NCBI RefSeq assembly: GCF_040811775.1
Contig: NZ_JBFNXW010000001.1
Span: 434,001-498,000 of the forward strand
Origin: Balneola sp. MJW-20
GTDB lineage: Bacteria > Bacteroidota > Rhodothermia > Balneolales > Balneolaceae
Direction of reading: 5' to 3'
DNA length: 64,000 nt
In this document: positions 8,766 to 16,784 of the stretch, in pieces
Layout of the letters: each line of letters starts with the position of its first letter
How positions within the stretch are numbered: position 1 is the first letter of the stretch
Notes under the pieces: generated by a model
What the model saw: the letters and a program-made list of their open reading frames with translations, nothing else
The model's database searches: none
What the model was told of the DNA's origin: nothing
Program-made: the position numbers and the translations under genes

Positions 8766-10870
8766 GACTCTGATTCCGGTTTAATTGGAATATCTATAGT
8801 AAACCTGGACCCGATCTCTTCATTAGATTCAAGTTTGATCTCTCCTTTATGTTGATTTACGATCTCTTTAACATAAGCCAGTCCCAGGCCAGTACCGGCT
8901 ACCCGGGCTGATTTAGCATTAGATTTAACCCTGAAGAATTTTTCAAAAACCTTCTTCTGGTCTTCAAGGCTGATACCGTATCCGAAGTCGGTTATACTGA
9001 AACGGAGCAGATCACCAGTATTCTTAATATCAACTTCCATGGTTCTTCCGGGATCACCGTATTTAATGGCATTACTAATCAGGTTCTGCACGGCATCAAA
9101 GATCAGATCTCTTTCGGCATTCATCGTAAACCCATAACCGGTTTTTAGCATATCGATCTTAATGTTATTCTTCATGAGCTGCGGATTAAGGATAGAGATA
9201 ACATCCTCATATAACTCTACAAAGTTAAAAGAAGTATATACCAGTTCTTTTCGCCCAAGTTCCAGTTTCTGTACATCCAGAAATCTGTTCACAAGAGCAT
9301 TCATTCTTTCTCCTGCATTAGAGATCTCCTGTACAAGATTACGATACTGAACCGGATCCGGATTCTCAGATTCGAGAATCAGTTCTGAAAGTCCTTTAAT
9401 GCCTGCCACCGGATTCTTCAGTTCATGGACAATGATATTGATCATATCATTTCGTTTAATGTCCAGAAGCCTTTCTTCAGTCTTATCATGGATGAGAATC
9501 ATGGCAGCATGTTCTTTACCATTTCGATCCTCAATCGATACCTGCTGATAATCATAAAATTCAGGCTGGCCTTCTTTAAAATGCTGAATTTCGTGATTAG
9601 TTATATAGATCTTATAAGGGTCATTATTGTATTCGGATCGTGCGGGCTCACCGGTCTGGATCTCAGGATGTTCCAGGATCAGTTCTGGTTTACCGTTTTC
9701 AATACTGACACCCAGTTCGGTAAGAAAATCAGTCAGAGTCCGGTTCGTAAAGCTGAACTGATGTGATTCATCAAGAAAGCCCAGCATATCCTCTGTATAG
9801 GTCATGAGGTACTTATTTTTCCACTCTTCGAGAATGATCCTTTCTACATTCATCTCTTTATAGCGCTGAAGTTTCAGTCGAATACTTTCCAGCGTTTCTC
9901 TCATGATCCGGAATTCCGGAAGTTCCACAGGCCTGATTTCTTTTTCAAAGTCCAGATCCTGCATATTCTCCACGTCGGTAATAATCGCCTTTACCGGACT
10001 GTTTATTCGTTTACTGATGTACCAACTGAAAAAGATCATCAGTAAAAAGATCGACCCGGCAGCAATGAGTGTGTAGCGGATCATATTTGTTACCGGTTGC
10101 AAAATGAATGCATCATCAACAGAGATTACGTGCCAGACCGGTATAGTCTGAAAAGCGGAGGTTAGAACATACCATTCATTGCCTGCGAGGCTCAGCTTCC
10201 TGAATTGAGAAGATCCGTCTGATGATAAAAGATCTGCAGGATAATTAAGGCTGTCACTACCCAGAATTACCTGGGAATTATTCTGAAGAACCGATACCTG
10301 ATAATTTCCTCCCAGAGGAATATTCAGTAATTCTTCCGAAATGCGGCTGGCGTCAAATAAGAGCCTGATCCTGAACACCGTTTGGCCGATCTGTATAAAC
10401 CGCTGGGTCGCAAAGAAAAGAACGTCTATTTCTTCCATATCATACCAGCTAACAAGGATCTGGGAATCCATCGTTGAAGGAACCCAGTCATACTCTATCT
10501 GATCGAAATCCAGGGTTGATGCATCTCCTCGGGTAATGGCAACTGGATCCGGGCTGTTATCTTCTCCTATATATACCCGCATCAAACCAGGAGTGAGGTT
10601 TATGGTCTTCGTGATCAGATCCTGAGCAGCGTCCGGTGTTTCAATGATCTGATTACTGAGATAAGTGGTTGCCTGTTGCCAGTTTCGGATAGAAACATCG
10701 GCTCGTTTCAGGGCATATTCCTGTAGCTGAGATACGATAGTTGTACGTTCGTTAACTATGGTTTGCTGGTAGATAGGTTTTACAAAGATCCATATCAATA
10801 CCAGGGCCAGTAATATCAGACCTGTAGAGATCAGAAATATTTTATTCCGAAGTGTTAGCCGTTTGAACAT
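8762..10870 (-). CDS. Membrane sensor histidine kinase (HAMP-PAS-HisKA-HATPase)
   Basis: A 702-residue sensor kinase. One membrane segment near residues 10-31, an extracytoplasmic sensor domain of about 230 residues, and a second membrane segment near 262-285 lead into a HAMP-like linker, a PAS-like region, a HisKA dimerisation domain with H-box IIVHELKNPVAGI (His482) and a HATPase_c domain with N-box NLISNAIKYGDPG, G1 box FGYGISLED and G2 box GTGLGLAYVKEI. No response regulator gene is adjacent, so its partner lies elsewhere. It is the first gene of the kinase-FecR-PKD operon (4-base overlap with the next gene), which suggests that the extracytoplasmic partners feed signals to it or are controlled with it. 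Confidence 0.9.
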   Translation of the reverse strand: MFKRLTLRNKIFLISTGLILLALVLIWIFVKPIYQQTIVNERTTIVSQLQEYALKRADVSIRNWQQATTYLSNQIIETPDAAQDLITKTINLTPGLMRVYIGEDNSPDPVAITRGDASTLDFDQIEYDWVPSTMDSQILVSWYDMEEIDVLFFATQRFIQIGQTVFRIRLLFDASRISEELLNIPLGGNYQVSVLQNNSQVILGSDSLNYPADLLSSDGSSQFRKLSLAGNEWYVLTSAFQTIPVWHVISVDDAFILQPVTNMIRYTLIAAGSIFLLMIFFSWYISKRINSPVKAIITDVENMQDLDFEKEIRPVELPEFRIMRETLESIRLKLQRYKEMNVERIILEEWKNKYLMTYTEDMLGFLDESHQFSFTNRTLTDFLTELGVSIENGKPELILEHPEIQTGEPARSEYNNDPYKIYITNHEIQHFKEGQPEFYDYQQVSIEDRNGKEHAAMILIHDKTEERLLDIKRNDMINIIVHELKNPVAGIKGLSELILESENPDPVQYRNLVQEISNAGERMNALVNRFLDVQKLELGRKELVYTSFNFVELYEDVISILNPQLMKNNIKIDMLKTGYGFTMNAERDLIFDAVQNLISNAIKYGDPGRTMEVDIKNTGDLLRFSITDFGYGISLEDQKKVFEKFFRVKSNAKSARVAGTGLGLAYVKEIVNQHKGEIKLESNEEIGSRFTIDIPIKPESES

Positions 10871-10969
10871 GATGATATATGTGCATCCCGTTATGCATCA
10901 AATAGTAAAGATAAATGAGGAGAAAAACAGCTTAATAGTCGGGGGTACTGAGTTCTGATTCCTGATCAT

Positions 10970-10991
10970 AAAAAAGGCCCCGAAGGGCCTT
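10970..10991 (-). terminator. Intrinsic terminator of the metalloprotease gene
   Basis: A 7-bp stem (AAGGCCC/GGGCCTT, 10974-10980 with 10985-10991) with a CGAA (minus strand TTCG) tetraloop. Read on the minus strand it runs into six T residues (10975-10970). It lies 35 bases after the stop of the metalloprotease gene and before the kinase operon, so it separates the two transcripts. Confidence 0.9.
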
Positions 10992-11025
10992 AAGTCAAAT
11001 ATTAAAAAGTATCTGCTGTTCTCAA

Positions 11026-13473
11026 TTAGTCATTAGGATCAAGGATCGCATCTACTCGTTCTAACAGATCGGTTACGTGTGCCTCGGTTAGCGGACCGTT
11101 ATTCCGGGCAACCGCTCTTCTCAGATCGATCTGCAGTTGACGCAGATCGCTTCGGTGGACCGCAAGTATATCGGATTCCTTAATGTCATCAGAATCTGAT
11201 CCAAATGCTGCTTCAACATTATTTATATACAGACGCTGCAGGTTTCTGCGAAATGCATCTATGCTGGATCCGGAATAGATCTCGGCAAACGCTCCTCTGC
11301 GTAGCTCACGGAGCATTTCAACCGGGTTATAAGCATTATTGTCAAAAGCATATTGTTCACTAAGGCGAAGCATCACATCCGGACGCATCAGGCTTCCCAG
11401 AATACTACCCTGAAGTCCTTTAATACGGTCGAGAGCTCCGGCATGTTCGATCCTTCTGAGGATATCTTCATCCAGCAGCCAGTCAGGAGTGGTAAGAGCA
11501 TTGTCGAGAAGGAAATTCATGGCTTCTTTCTGACGATCTCTTGGGACCGGCATATACACCATGCCTTCCTGGTCGGAAGCTTTACGATTCTGATATACAC
11601 CACCCACCATGGTAGCAACATGTCTTGCGTATCGGTTCCACTGAAAGACTAATTCACCGTAGATCTCTTCCAGATCTGAATAGTCTTCACCAGGTGTTGA
11701 GGTCCACTCGACAAGGTTTGGTACAACTCGTTTCAGATTCATGAGTCCGTATGTACTTGCTTTGACAGGATCATTTCCCAGATCCTCAGTCTGTGCCGAT
11801 GGATCGTATCCGGTTGAGGATGCGAATCTGTACACAGGGTCTCCTGCTTTTTCTTCGATCCAGCTGTCAAGGATAGGTTTTTCATCTTCAGGGGTCTCAG
11901 CTTCCGGAATGACACGATATCCCCAGTTGATAGAATATAGATCATATGGGCCAATCTGACGGATGAAACGGATGTTCTCATCTTCAGGCTGAGCCACATA
12001 ATTCTGTCGCGCATATTCCATGATAGTAGTAGCAATACCATATTTCTGAGTGAAGGAGCCAGATCTCAGGGAATCTACCGGATAAGCCGAACTGGACTGC
12101 ATGTTATGCGGAAGACCAAGTGCGTGCCCAACCTCATGTGAGATCACACGACGCATTGTTTCTCCAATCAGATCATCATCCAGTTTCAGTTTTCTGGCAG
12201 CTGGATTAGCAGCGCCTGTTTCGATCATAAGACGATTTCTGTAAGATCTCATGTGGTTGTGGTACCATACAATGTCACTTTCAATGATCTCTCCGGTGCG
12301 TGGATCAGATACACTGGGACCTACAGCATTACGTATAGTAGAAGCTACCCAGCGTACGGTTGAGTATCGGATATCTTCAGGACTCCAGTCAGGATCTTCA
12401 TCTTTGGAAGGAGGGAGTTTCGCAACTACGGCATTTTTGAAACCCGCAGCCTCGAAGGCCTCATTCCAGTCTTCTATACCCTGAATGATATAGGAGCGAT
12501 ATTTTTCAGGAGTAGCCGGATCCAGATAATACACGATAGGTTTTACCGGCTCCACAAGTTCTCCACTTTTGTAGGCTTCCATATCTTTTGGTTCCAGTCT
12601 CCAGCGTCTAATAAAGCTTTGAGTTGCTGCTTTTTGCTCGTCCAGTCCGTAGTTAATCTGGTCTACAGTAAACCAGCCCACCCGGTGATCTTCATACCGT
12701 GGACGCATAGGTTCTTCGGGAAGCAATACCATCGACTGACTCATCAGCAAAGAAATAGTGGCTGTTTCCTGATCAGAAGGTGGGTTCCCGGCATTGTAAG
12801 TCATTACATGGCGGACCTCAATATTCTGCGGGAAACTCTTCGCTGATTCAATATAACTTCGGTTTGCGTCAAGGCGGCGAACCTGATACTGTCTGCGTAA
12901 GAAGCTGATCAAACCGCTTATGGCCTCAATATCTGATTTAAAGAAATCTGTTACATCAATGACCACACCGGAAGAATCTTCGCTCAGTGCTTCAATATCA
13001 AAAGAGGCAATAATAGGTTCAAAATTGTTTGCCCGTACGGAGTTGTAGACCGGTAGTTCTTCGTCAGCGACTGCATTATAAGACTTCTTTCTTATCAGGA
13101 TCTTATCGTCCTGTCGTCTGAAAGTGAGTACCTGTTCACCCGTTTTAGCTCCGCCGGAAAAGAAACCAAAGAAATCAGAAGGTACTTCAGCCACTCTGCT
13201 GACCATGAGCATTTCACGTCCGAGCAATGAATCGGGGATCTCATAATAGATCTTGTCATCCAGTTTGTGGATGTTGAATAGCCCTTCATCAGTCTCAGCA
13301 TCACCCTTTATAACTTCGCTGAAAGCTTTGATTCCTTTATCGGAACCATTGGAGGATGCCCGGGAGGAAGGCCCGCGGTTTTGAGAGGTAACGCTTTCAG
13401 AGGACGAACATCCCGCAAACAGGAGGGAAGTAAGTCCGATAAACATGAGTAGTTTAGTAACAGTGGATTGCAT
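11026..13473 (-). CDS. Zinc-dependent metalloprotease lipoprotein (HExxH...GLPHN type)
   Basis: An 815-residue exported protease of the DUF4953/DUF5117/DUF5118 family found widely in Bacteroidota-like bacteria. Zinc motif HEVGHALGLPHN starts at about residue 446, followed by a Met-turn-like TIMEYARQNYV, the metzincin arrangement. The chosen start gives a lipoprotein signal peptide with lipobox LLFAGC (Cys22). The reading frame stays open to 13536, but that start would add 21 polar residues before the signal, so 13473 is preferred. No strong Shine-Dalgarno is visible at either. The Cys is followed by serines rather than Asp, so outer-membrane anchoring is plausible. The substrate is unknown. 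Transcribed alone, with its own terminator, divergently from alanine dehydrogenase. Confidence 0.88.
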   Translation of the reverse strand: MQSTVTKLLMFIGLTSLLFAGCSSSESVTSQNRGPSSRASSNGSDKGIKAFSEVIKGDAETDEGLFNIHKLDDKIYYEIPDSLLGREMLMVSRVAEVPSDFFGFFSGGAKTGEQVLTFRRQDDKILIRKKSYNAVADEELPVYNSVRANNFEPIIASFDIEALSEDSSGVVIDVTDFFKSDIEAISGLISFLRRQYQVRRLDANRSYIESAKSFPQNIEVRHVMTYNAGNPPSDQETATISLLMSQSMVLLPEEPMRPRYEDHRVGWFTVDQINYGLDEQKAATQSFIRRWRLEPKDMEAYKSGELVEPVKPIVYYLDPATPEKYRSYIIQGIEDWNEAFEAAGFKNAVVAKLPPSKDEDPDWSPEDIRYSTVRWVASTIRNAVGPSVSDPRTGEIIESDIVWYHNHMRSYRNRLMIETGAANPAARKLKLDDDLIGETMRRVISHEVGHALGLPHNMQSSSAYPVDSLRSGSFTQKYGIATTIMEYARQNYVAQPEDENIRFIRQIGPYDLYSINWGYRVIPEAETPEDEKPILDSWIEEKAGDPVYRFASSTGYDPSAQTEDLGNDPVKASTYGLMNLKRVVPNLVEWTSTPGEDYSDLEEIYGELVFQWNRYARHVATMVGGVYQNRKASDQEGMVYMPVPRDRQKEAMNFLLDNALTTPDWLLDEDILRRIEHAGALDRIKGLQGSILGSLMRPDVMLRLSEQYAFDNNAYNPVEMLRELRRGAFAEIYSGSSIDAFRRNLQRLYINNVEAAFGSDSDDIKESDILAVHRSDLRQLQIDLRRAVARNNGPLTEAHVTDLLERVDAILDPND

Positions 13474-13662
13474 ATCGGAAAATGAATTTTTAGTTGAGTT
13501 TAAAGAAATGACCTCGGAGGAATATCTGAAAGTCATTTAACAATTAATAACAAGAAGTGGGTAAACTGCAGGAATATAAAATTTTAAGAGCCTCATATTT
13601 ATCAGGAAAAATACCTAAATTCGCATCCGCAATTTTTTAGCCATAATTAAACAACATTTGAT

Positions 13663-14775
13663 ATGATCATTGGTGTACCTAAGGAGATTAAGACACATGA
13701 AAATCGTGTAGCGATTCAGCCAGGTGGCGTAGTTCAGATGAAAAGGAACGGCCATGAGGTTTTGATACAAAAAGGAGCTGGCCTGGGAAGTGGTTTTTCT
13801 GATGAAGAGTACATCAGTGCCGGGGCTACTATAATCGATGACGTGGAGGAAGTGTGGAAGCGCGCCGAAATGATCATGAAGGTTAAAGAGCCTATTGCTG
13901 AAGAGTATCCCCGAATGCGTGAGGATCAGGTGATTTTCACCTATTTTCATTTTGCAGCCGAAGAAGCGCTTACAAAAGCAGTTATCGATTCAAAATGTAT
14001 CGCAATTGCATATGAGACTGTGGAAAAAGCAGACCGCTCATTGCCGCTGCTGATCCCGATGAGTGAGGTAGCCGGTCGCATGGCCGCGCAGGAAGGTGCA
14101 GTCTATCTCGAAAAGCCAAAAGGCGGAAGAGGAGTATTGATGGGTGGCATACCCGGGGTTCCACCGGCTAATGTGCTGGTACTGGGTGGCGGTATTGTCG
14201 GGGTCAATGCTGCGAAGATCGCTGCCGGAATGGGTGCTAATACCACCATCATGGATATTAATATGCCACGCCTGCGATACCTGGACGATGTAATGGAAAA
14301 GAACGTAACTACGATGTTCTCTTCTGAAGCGAATATCAGAAAGATGTTACCGCATGTAGATATGATCATTGGTGCTGTTTTGAAGCCCGGTGCCAAAGCT
14401 CCGCATCTGATCACTCGCGATATGCTAAAAGAAATGAGACCGGGTACCGTGCTGGTAGACGTGGCAATTGACCAGGGCGGTTGCTTTGAGACCTCTAAGC
14501 CTACTACCCATAAAGATCCGGTATACGAAGTGGATGGTATTGTTCACTATTGTGTGGCAAATATGCCGGGTGCTGTTCCTTACACTTCTACTATGGGGCT
14601 TACCAACGTAACACTGCCATATGCTATTCAGTTAGCCAATAAAGGGTGGAAACAGGCTCTGAATGATGATGCAGAGCTCCTTAAAGGACTGAATATCGCA
14701 AAGGGTACGATCGTATATAGAGATGTGGCAGACGCATTCGGACTCGATTGGAAAGAAGTCGATTCAGTACTTTAA
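13663..14775 (+). CDS. ald: Alanine dehydrogenase
   Basis: Catalyses NAD+-dependent L-alanine to pyruvate plus ammonia, linking amino-acid and carbon metabolism in the cytoplasm. 370 residues, the family length. The N-terminus MIIGVPKEIKTHENRVA is the typical signature; the substrate-site segment MKVKEP (Lys75) and a His at about 96 (TYFHFA) are present, and the Rossmann loop LGGGIVGVNAA lies near residues 174-184. It is a single-gene unit: divergent from the metalloprotease (126-base gap holding both promoters) and closed by a terminator at 14802. Saccharopine/PNT-type relatives share the fold, but length and motifs fit Ald best. Confidence 0.95.
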   Translation: MIIGVPKEIKTHENRVAIQPGGVVQMKRNGHEVLIQKGAGLGSGFSDEEYISAGATIIDDVEEVWKRAEMIMKVKEPIAEEYPRMREDQVIFTYFHFAAEEALTKAVIDSKCIAIAYETVEKADRSLPLLIPMSEVAGRMAAQEGAVYLEKPKGGRGVLMGGIPGVPPANVLVLGGGIVGVNAAKIAAGMGANTTIMDINMPRLRYLDDVMEKNVTTMFSSEANIRKMLPHVDMIIGAVLKPGAKAPHLITRDMLKEMRPGTVLVDVAIDQGGCFETSKPTTHKDPVYEVDGIVHYCVANMPGAVPYTSTMGLTNVTLPYAIQLANKGWKQALNDDAELLKGLNIAKGTIVYRDVADAFGLDWKEVDSVL

Positions 14776-14801
14776 AAAGCCTCTTTGATCTTTACAATAC
14801 C

Positions 14802-14834
14802 AAAGCCACATGACTTAGTTATGTGGCTTTTTTT
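14802..14834 (+). terminator. Intrinsic terminator after ald
   Basis: A perfect 10-bp stem, AAAGCCACAT (14802-14811) with ATGTGGCTTT (14821-14830), a 9-base loop and a run of seven T residues ending at 14834. The 229 bases from here to the LytTR gene hold no recognisable gene; they include a near-repeat, ATGTCGAAA (14987) and ATGTCCGAAA (15001), of uncertain meaning. Confidence 0.92.
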
Positions 14835-15063
14835 GTACTTCGTCTTTGTTAGATTAAATAACGACAACTGGTCGATACAGAATAGATAACTGCATTTTCG
14901 AACGTCTATTCATACAGATATTAATTGCTCATATCTCATTTGAAGTTCTGATACCTTTCATCCAGCAGTCAGCATCTAACGGTTCAATGTCGAAAGTGTG
15001 ATGTCCGAAATCACCCTTTCTTTACAGCTCTTATTGTGTTAATCTCAGAAAAACCAATTTGAG

Positions 15064-15921
15064 ATGGCACATCAATGGAATGAGATACTGAAACGACCGG
15101 TAGTCGGTATACTTGATACTTTAGAGGATAAGTTTCTGCTGGCTTTGGTCATTACAGTATATACTCCATTGTTTATGATCATTTTTCAGCCATTCGGGGT
15201 TAATAATTATGATCCCAGTGGCAGTATAGATACAGAATTGATTTTAGGGGTTACTGCGGTGGGTGTGGTGCAGGGGCTGACTGTGCTAATAACTGAGATC
15301 TTCATTACCCCATATTTCATCAAACCGGATAGTATTGGAAAATTGATCTTGCATGCAATCTTTGTTTTGATTCTACTCTCCTCAACCACCTTCCTGATCT
15401 ATAACGTAATGGGTGGATTTCATGACTGGTATTTATATAGCTATTTTGAGTTTCAATGGAATATTGCTTTTCTGGGTATGATACCATTTGGGGCGGTAAT
15501 ACTTTATTTACAATATCGGAATACAAGGGAAAAAGCGGACTTACTGTTAGATAATAAAGGGGCTCCTGATAATCTGATCACGCTCTATGCATCAAACGGC
15601 AAGGATCAATTCAGTGTAACTCTGGACAAACTGTTGTATATGGAAGCCAGGGATAATTATGTAGCGATAAGCTACCGCAGTGAAAATATAGTAAAGTTGG
15701 AGATGCTTAGGATTACGCTGAAGGCGATGGAGAAGCAATGTGTTAATTACCCGATATACCGCTGTCACCGTTCATTTCTGATTAACCTCTCTCAGGTCGT
15801 AAAAGTCAGAGGCAATCGTCATAAACTGGATCTCTACTTCAGGGATTCAGATATACATGTGCCGGTTTCCCGTTCTTATGTGAATGAAATTCAGATGAAG
15901 ATGGATATCCGCCACAAATAG
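15064..15921 (+). CDS. Membrane-anchored LytTR-family transcription regulator
   Basis: A 285-residue one-component regulator. About four hydrophobic segments occupy residues 20-160 (for example LALVITVYTPLFMIIF and LILHAIFVLILLSS), and a LytTR DNA-binding domain occupies about 180-285 with typical lines LLYMEARDNYVAI, YRCHRSFLINLSQV and VPVSRSYV. There is no receiver domain, so signals are presumably sensed in or near the membrane rather than by phosphorylation. A 73-base gap with a direct repeat and promoter-like sequence separates it from the next gene, a small membrane protein on the same strand, its most obvious candidate target or partner. The role of the membrane part is inferred. Confidence 0.88.
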   Translation: MAHQWNEILKRPVVGILDTLEDKFLLALVITVYTPLFMIIFQPFGVNNYDPSGSIDTELILGVTAVGVVQGLTVLITEIFITPYFIKPDSIGKLILHAIFVLILLSSTTFLIYNVMGGFHDWYLYSYFEFQWNIAFLGMIPFGAVILYLQYRNTREKADLLLDNKGAPDNLITLYASNGKDQFSVTLDKLLYMEARDNYVAISYRSENIVKLEMLRITLKAMEKQCVNYPIYRCHRSFLINLSQVVKVRGNRHKLDLYFRDSDIHVPVSRSYVNEIQMKMDIRHK

Positions 15922-15940
15922 TCTGTTTTCGCCACAAACA
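15911..15940 (+). promoter_or_regulatory. Direct repeat with 20-bp period, candidate LytTR operator
   Basis: GCCACAAATA (15911) and GCCACAAACA (15931) are 10-base copies differing at one base, and each is preceded by C. The period is 20 bases, close to two helical turns, on the same face of DNA. LytTR proteins bind paired direct repeats about two turns apart, so this is a natural operator candidate, although the bases do not closely match the published LytTR consensus. The first copy overlaps the last codons and stop of the LytTR gene. The second lies 15 bases before a TTGACA -35 element. Confidence 0.45.
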
Positions 15941-15954
15941 TGCATCTTGTGTAT

Positions 15955-15986
15955 TTGACAACCGATTAAGCGGGTTAAATACTGCC
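15955..15986 (+). promoter_or_regulatory. Sigma-70-like promoter for the membrane protein gene
   Basis: TTGACA at 15955-15960 is followed, after 17 bases, by AATACT at 15978-15983 (four of six to TATAAT). A transcript from it would begin around 15990, just ahead of the next gene. If this promoter is right, a start codon at 16027 has a normal short leader while one at 15994 would be nearly leaderless. Confidence 0.4.
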
Positions 15987-15993
15987 ATGAGGT

Positions 15994-16704
15994 ATGGCAA
16001 TCACATTTAACCAAATCCTGAAAATTATGAAAAAATGGATCGCTGTTAGAAAGAGTAATGGATTATTTAATGCATTAATGCTCGTGCAGGGCATCACGTT
16101 TATGCTGGTCATGCTGCCCTTGTTAAGAGTTCCTTCTGACGGAGTAACTTATGCCTGGGGGCAGACCTATTTCGGTATTCAACTGGTAAGCCGTGGTGTA
16201 TCGCCAGATTATTTTGTGCTTTTTTTGTTTCTGGCCTTATTTATTGCCGCATTCAGTTCTTTTTACTGGGCCAAGAATCGTGTCTTCTTCTATGGAATGA
16301 TGTTCATCTGGTGGATTCATGTATTCGGAAGCCTGTTCGTTGACCTTCTGATGACCGGTGATATTGTATTTCATGGTGATACCTTGAATGTTCATATATC
16401 AATGATGAATCTGGTATTGGGTCTTGCACTGATTGCTGCTGTGCTGATCTTCTTTGTGATCAGAAAGGATCAGAAAATGCAGAATGAACACATATCATGG
16501 AACAGACAGAATAACCTGAAAGCGTTGTTCATACTTTGCCCGATAGTTCTGCAGGTAATATTCTTTGCGACGGGTGAACCGGACGGACTGACTGACAGCA
16601 TTGCGGTGATCATTACAATCATTCAGTCAATTATTTTCCCTTTGATCTTTATTCCTTCGAAAGAACGAAGAGCACAAAGCATTACAGAAGCAGTACCGGC
16701 CTGA
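15994..16704 (+). CDS. Small multi-pass membrane protein of unknown function
   Basis: I do not recognise the family. The protein has 236 residues with about six hydrophobic segments: NALMLVQGITFMLVMLP, DYFVLFLFLALFIAAF, VFFYGMMFIWWIHVFG, LGLALIAAVLIFFVI, ALFILCPIVLQVIFF and VIITIIQSIIFPLIFI. Short polar loops join them and the tail is charged. An internal ATG at 16027 (MKKWIAVRK) would remove eleven residues and fits the upstream promoter better. It follows the LytTR gene on the same strand and ends in its own terminator, so it may be a LytTR-controlled single-gene unit. A role in membrane sensing with that regulator is only inference. Confidence 0.75.
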   Translation: MAITFNQILKIMKKWIAVRKSNGLFNALMLVQGITFMLVMLPLLRVPSDGVTYAWGQTYFGIQLVSRGVSPDYFVLFLFLALFIAAFSSFYWAKNRVFFYGMMFIWWIHVFGSLFVDLLMTGDIVFHGDTLNVHISMMNLVLGLALIAAVLIFFVIRKDQKMQNEHISWNRQNNLKALFILCPIVLQVIFFATGEPDGLTDSIAVIITIIQSIIFPLIFIPSKERRAQSITEAVPA

Positions 16705-16726
16705 TGTCAACCTGTTCTTTATAACG

Positions 16727-16756
16727 AGCCAACCCACATTACCGGGTTGGCTTTTT
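16727..16756 (+). terminator. Intrinsic terminator after the membrane protein gene
   Basis: A perfect 9-bp stem, AGCCAACCC (16727-16735) with GGGTTGGCT (16744-16752), an 8-base loop and five T residues (16752-16756). The T-run is present only in the plus direction, so it ends the plus-strand unit; the permease gene converging from the right stops 29 bases further on. Confidence 0.9.
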
Positions 16757-16784
16757 ATTGTAAATCAAAGCCCCAATCCTGAAA

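Noticed and set aside
13473..13536. Upstream start of the metalloprotease at 13536
   Set aside because: It adds 21 polar residues ahead of a perfect lipoprotein signal peptide, and no ribosome site supports it.
14987..15010. Near-repeat ATGTCGAAA / ATGTCCGAAA upstream of the LytTR gene as an autoregulatory operator
   Set aside because: The spacing is 14 bases, not two turns, and the copies differ by an indel; chance is a fair explanation.
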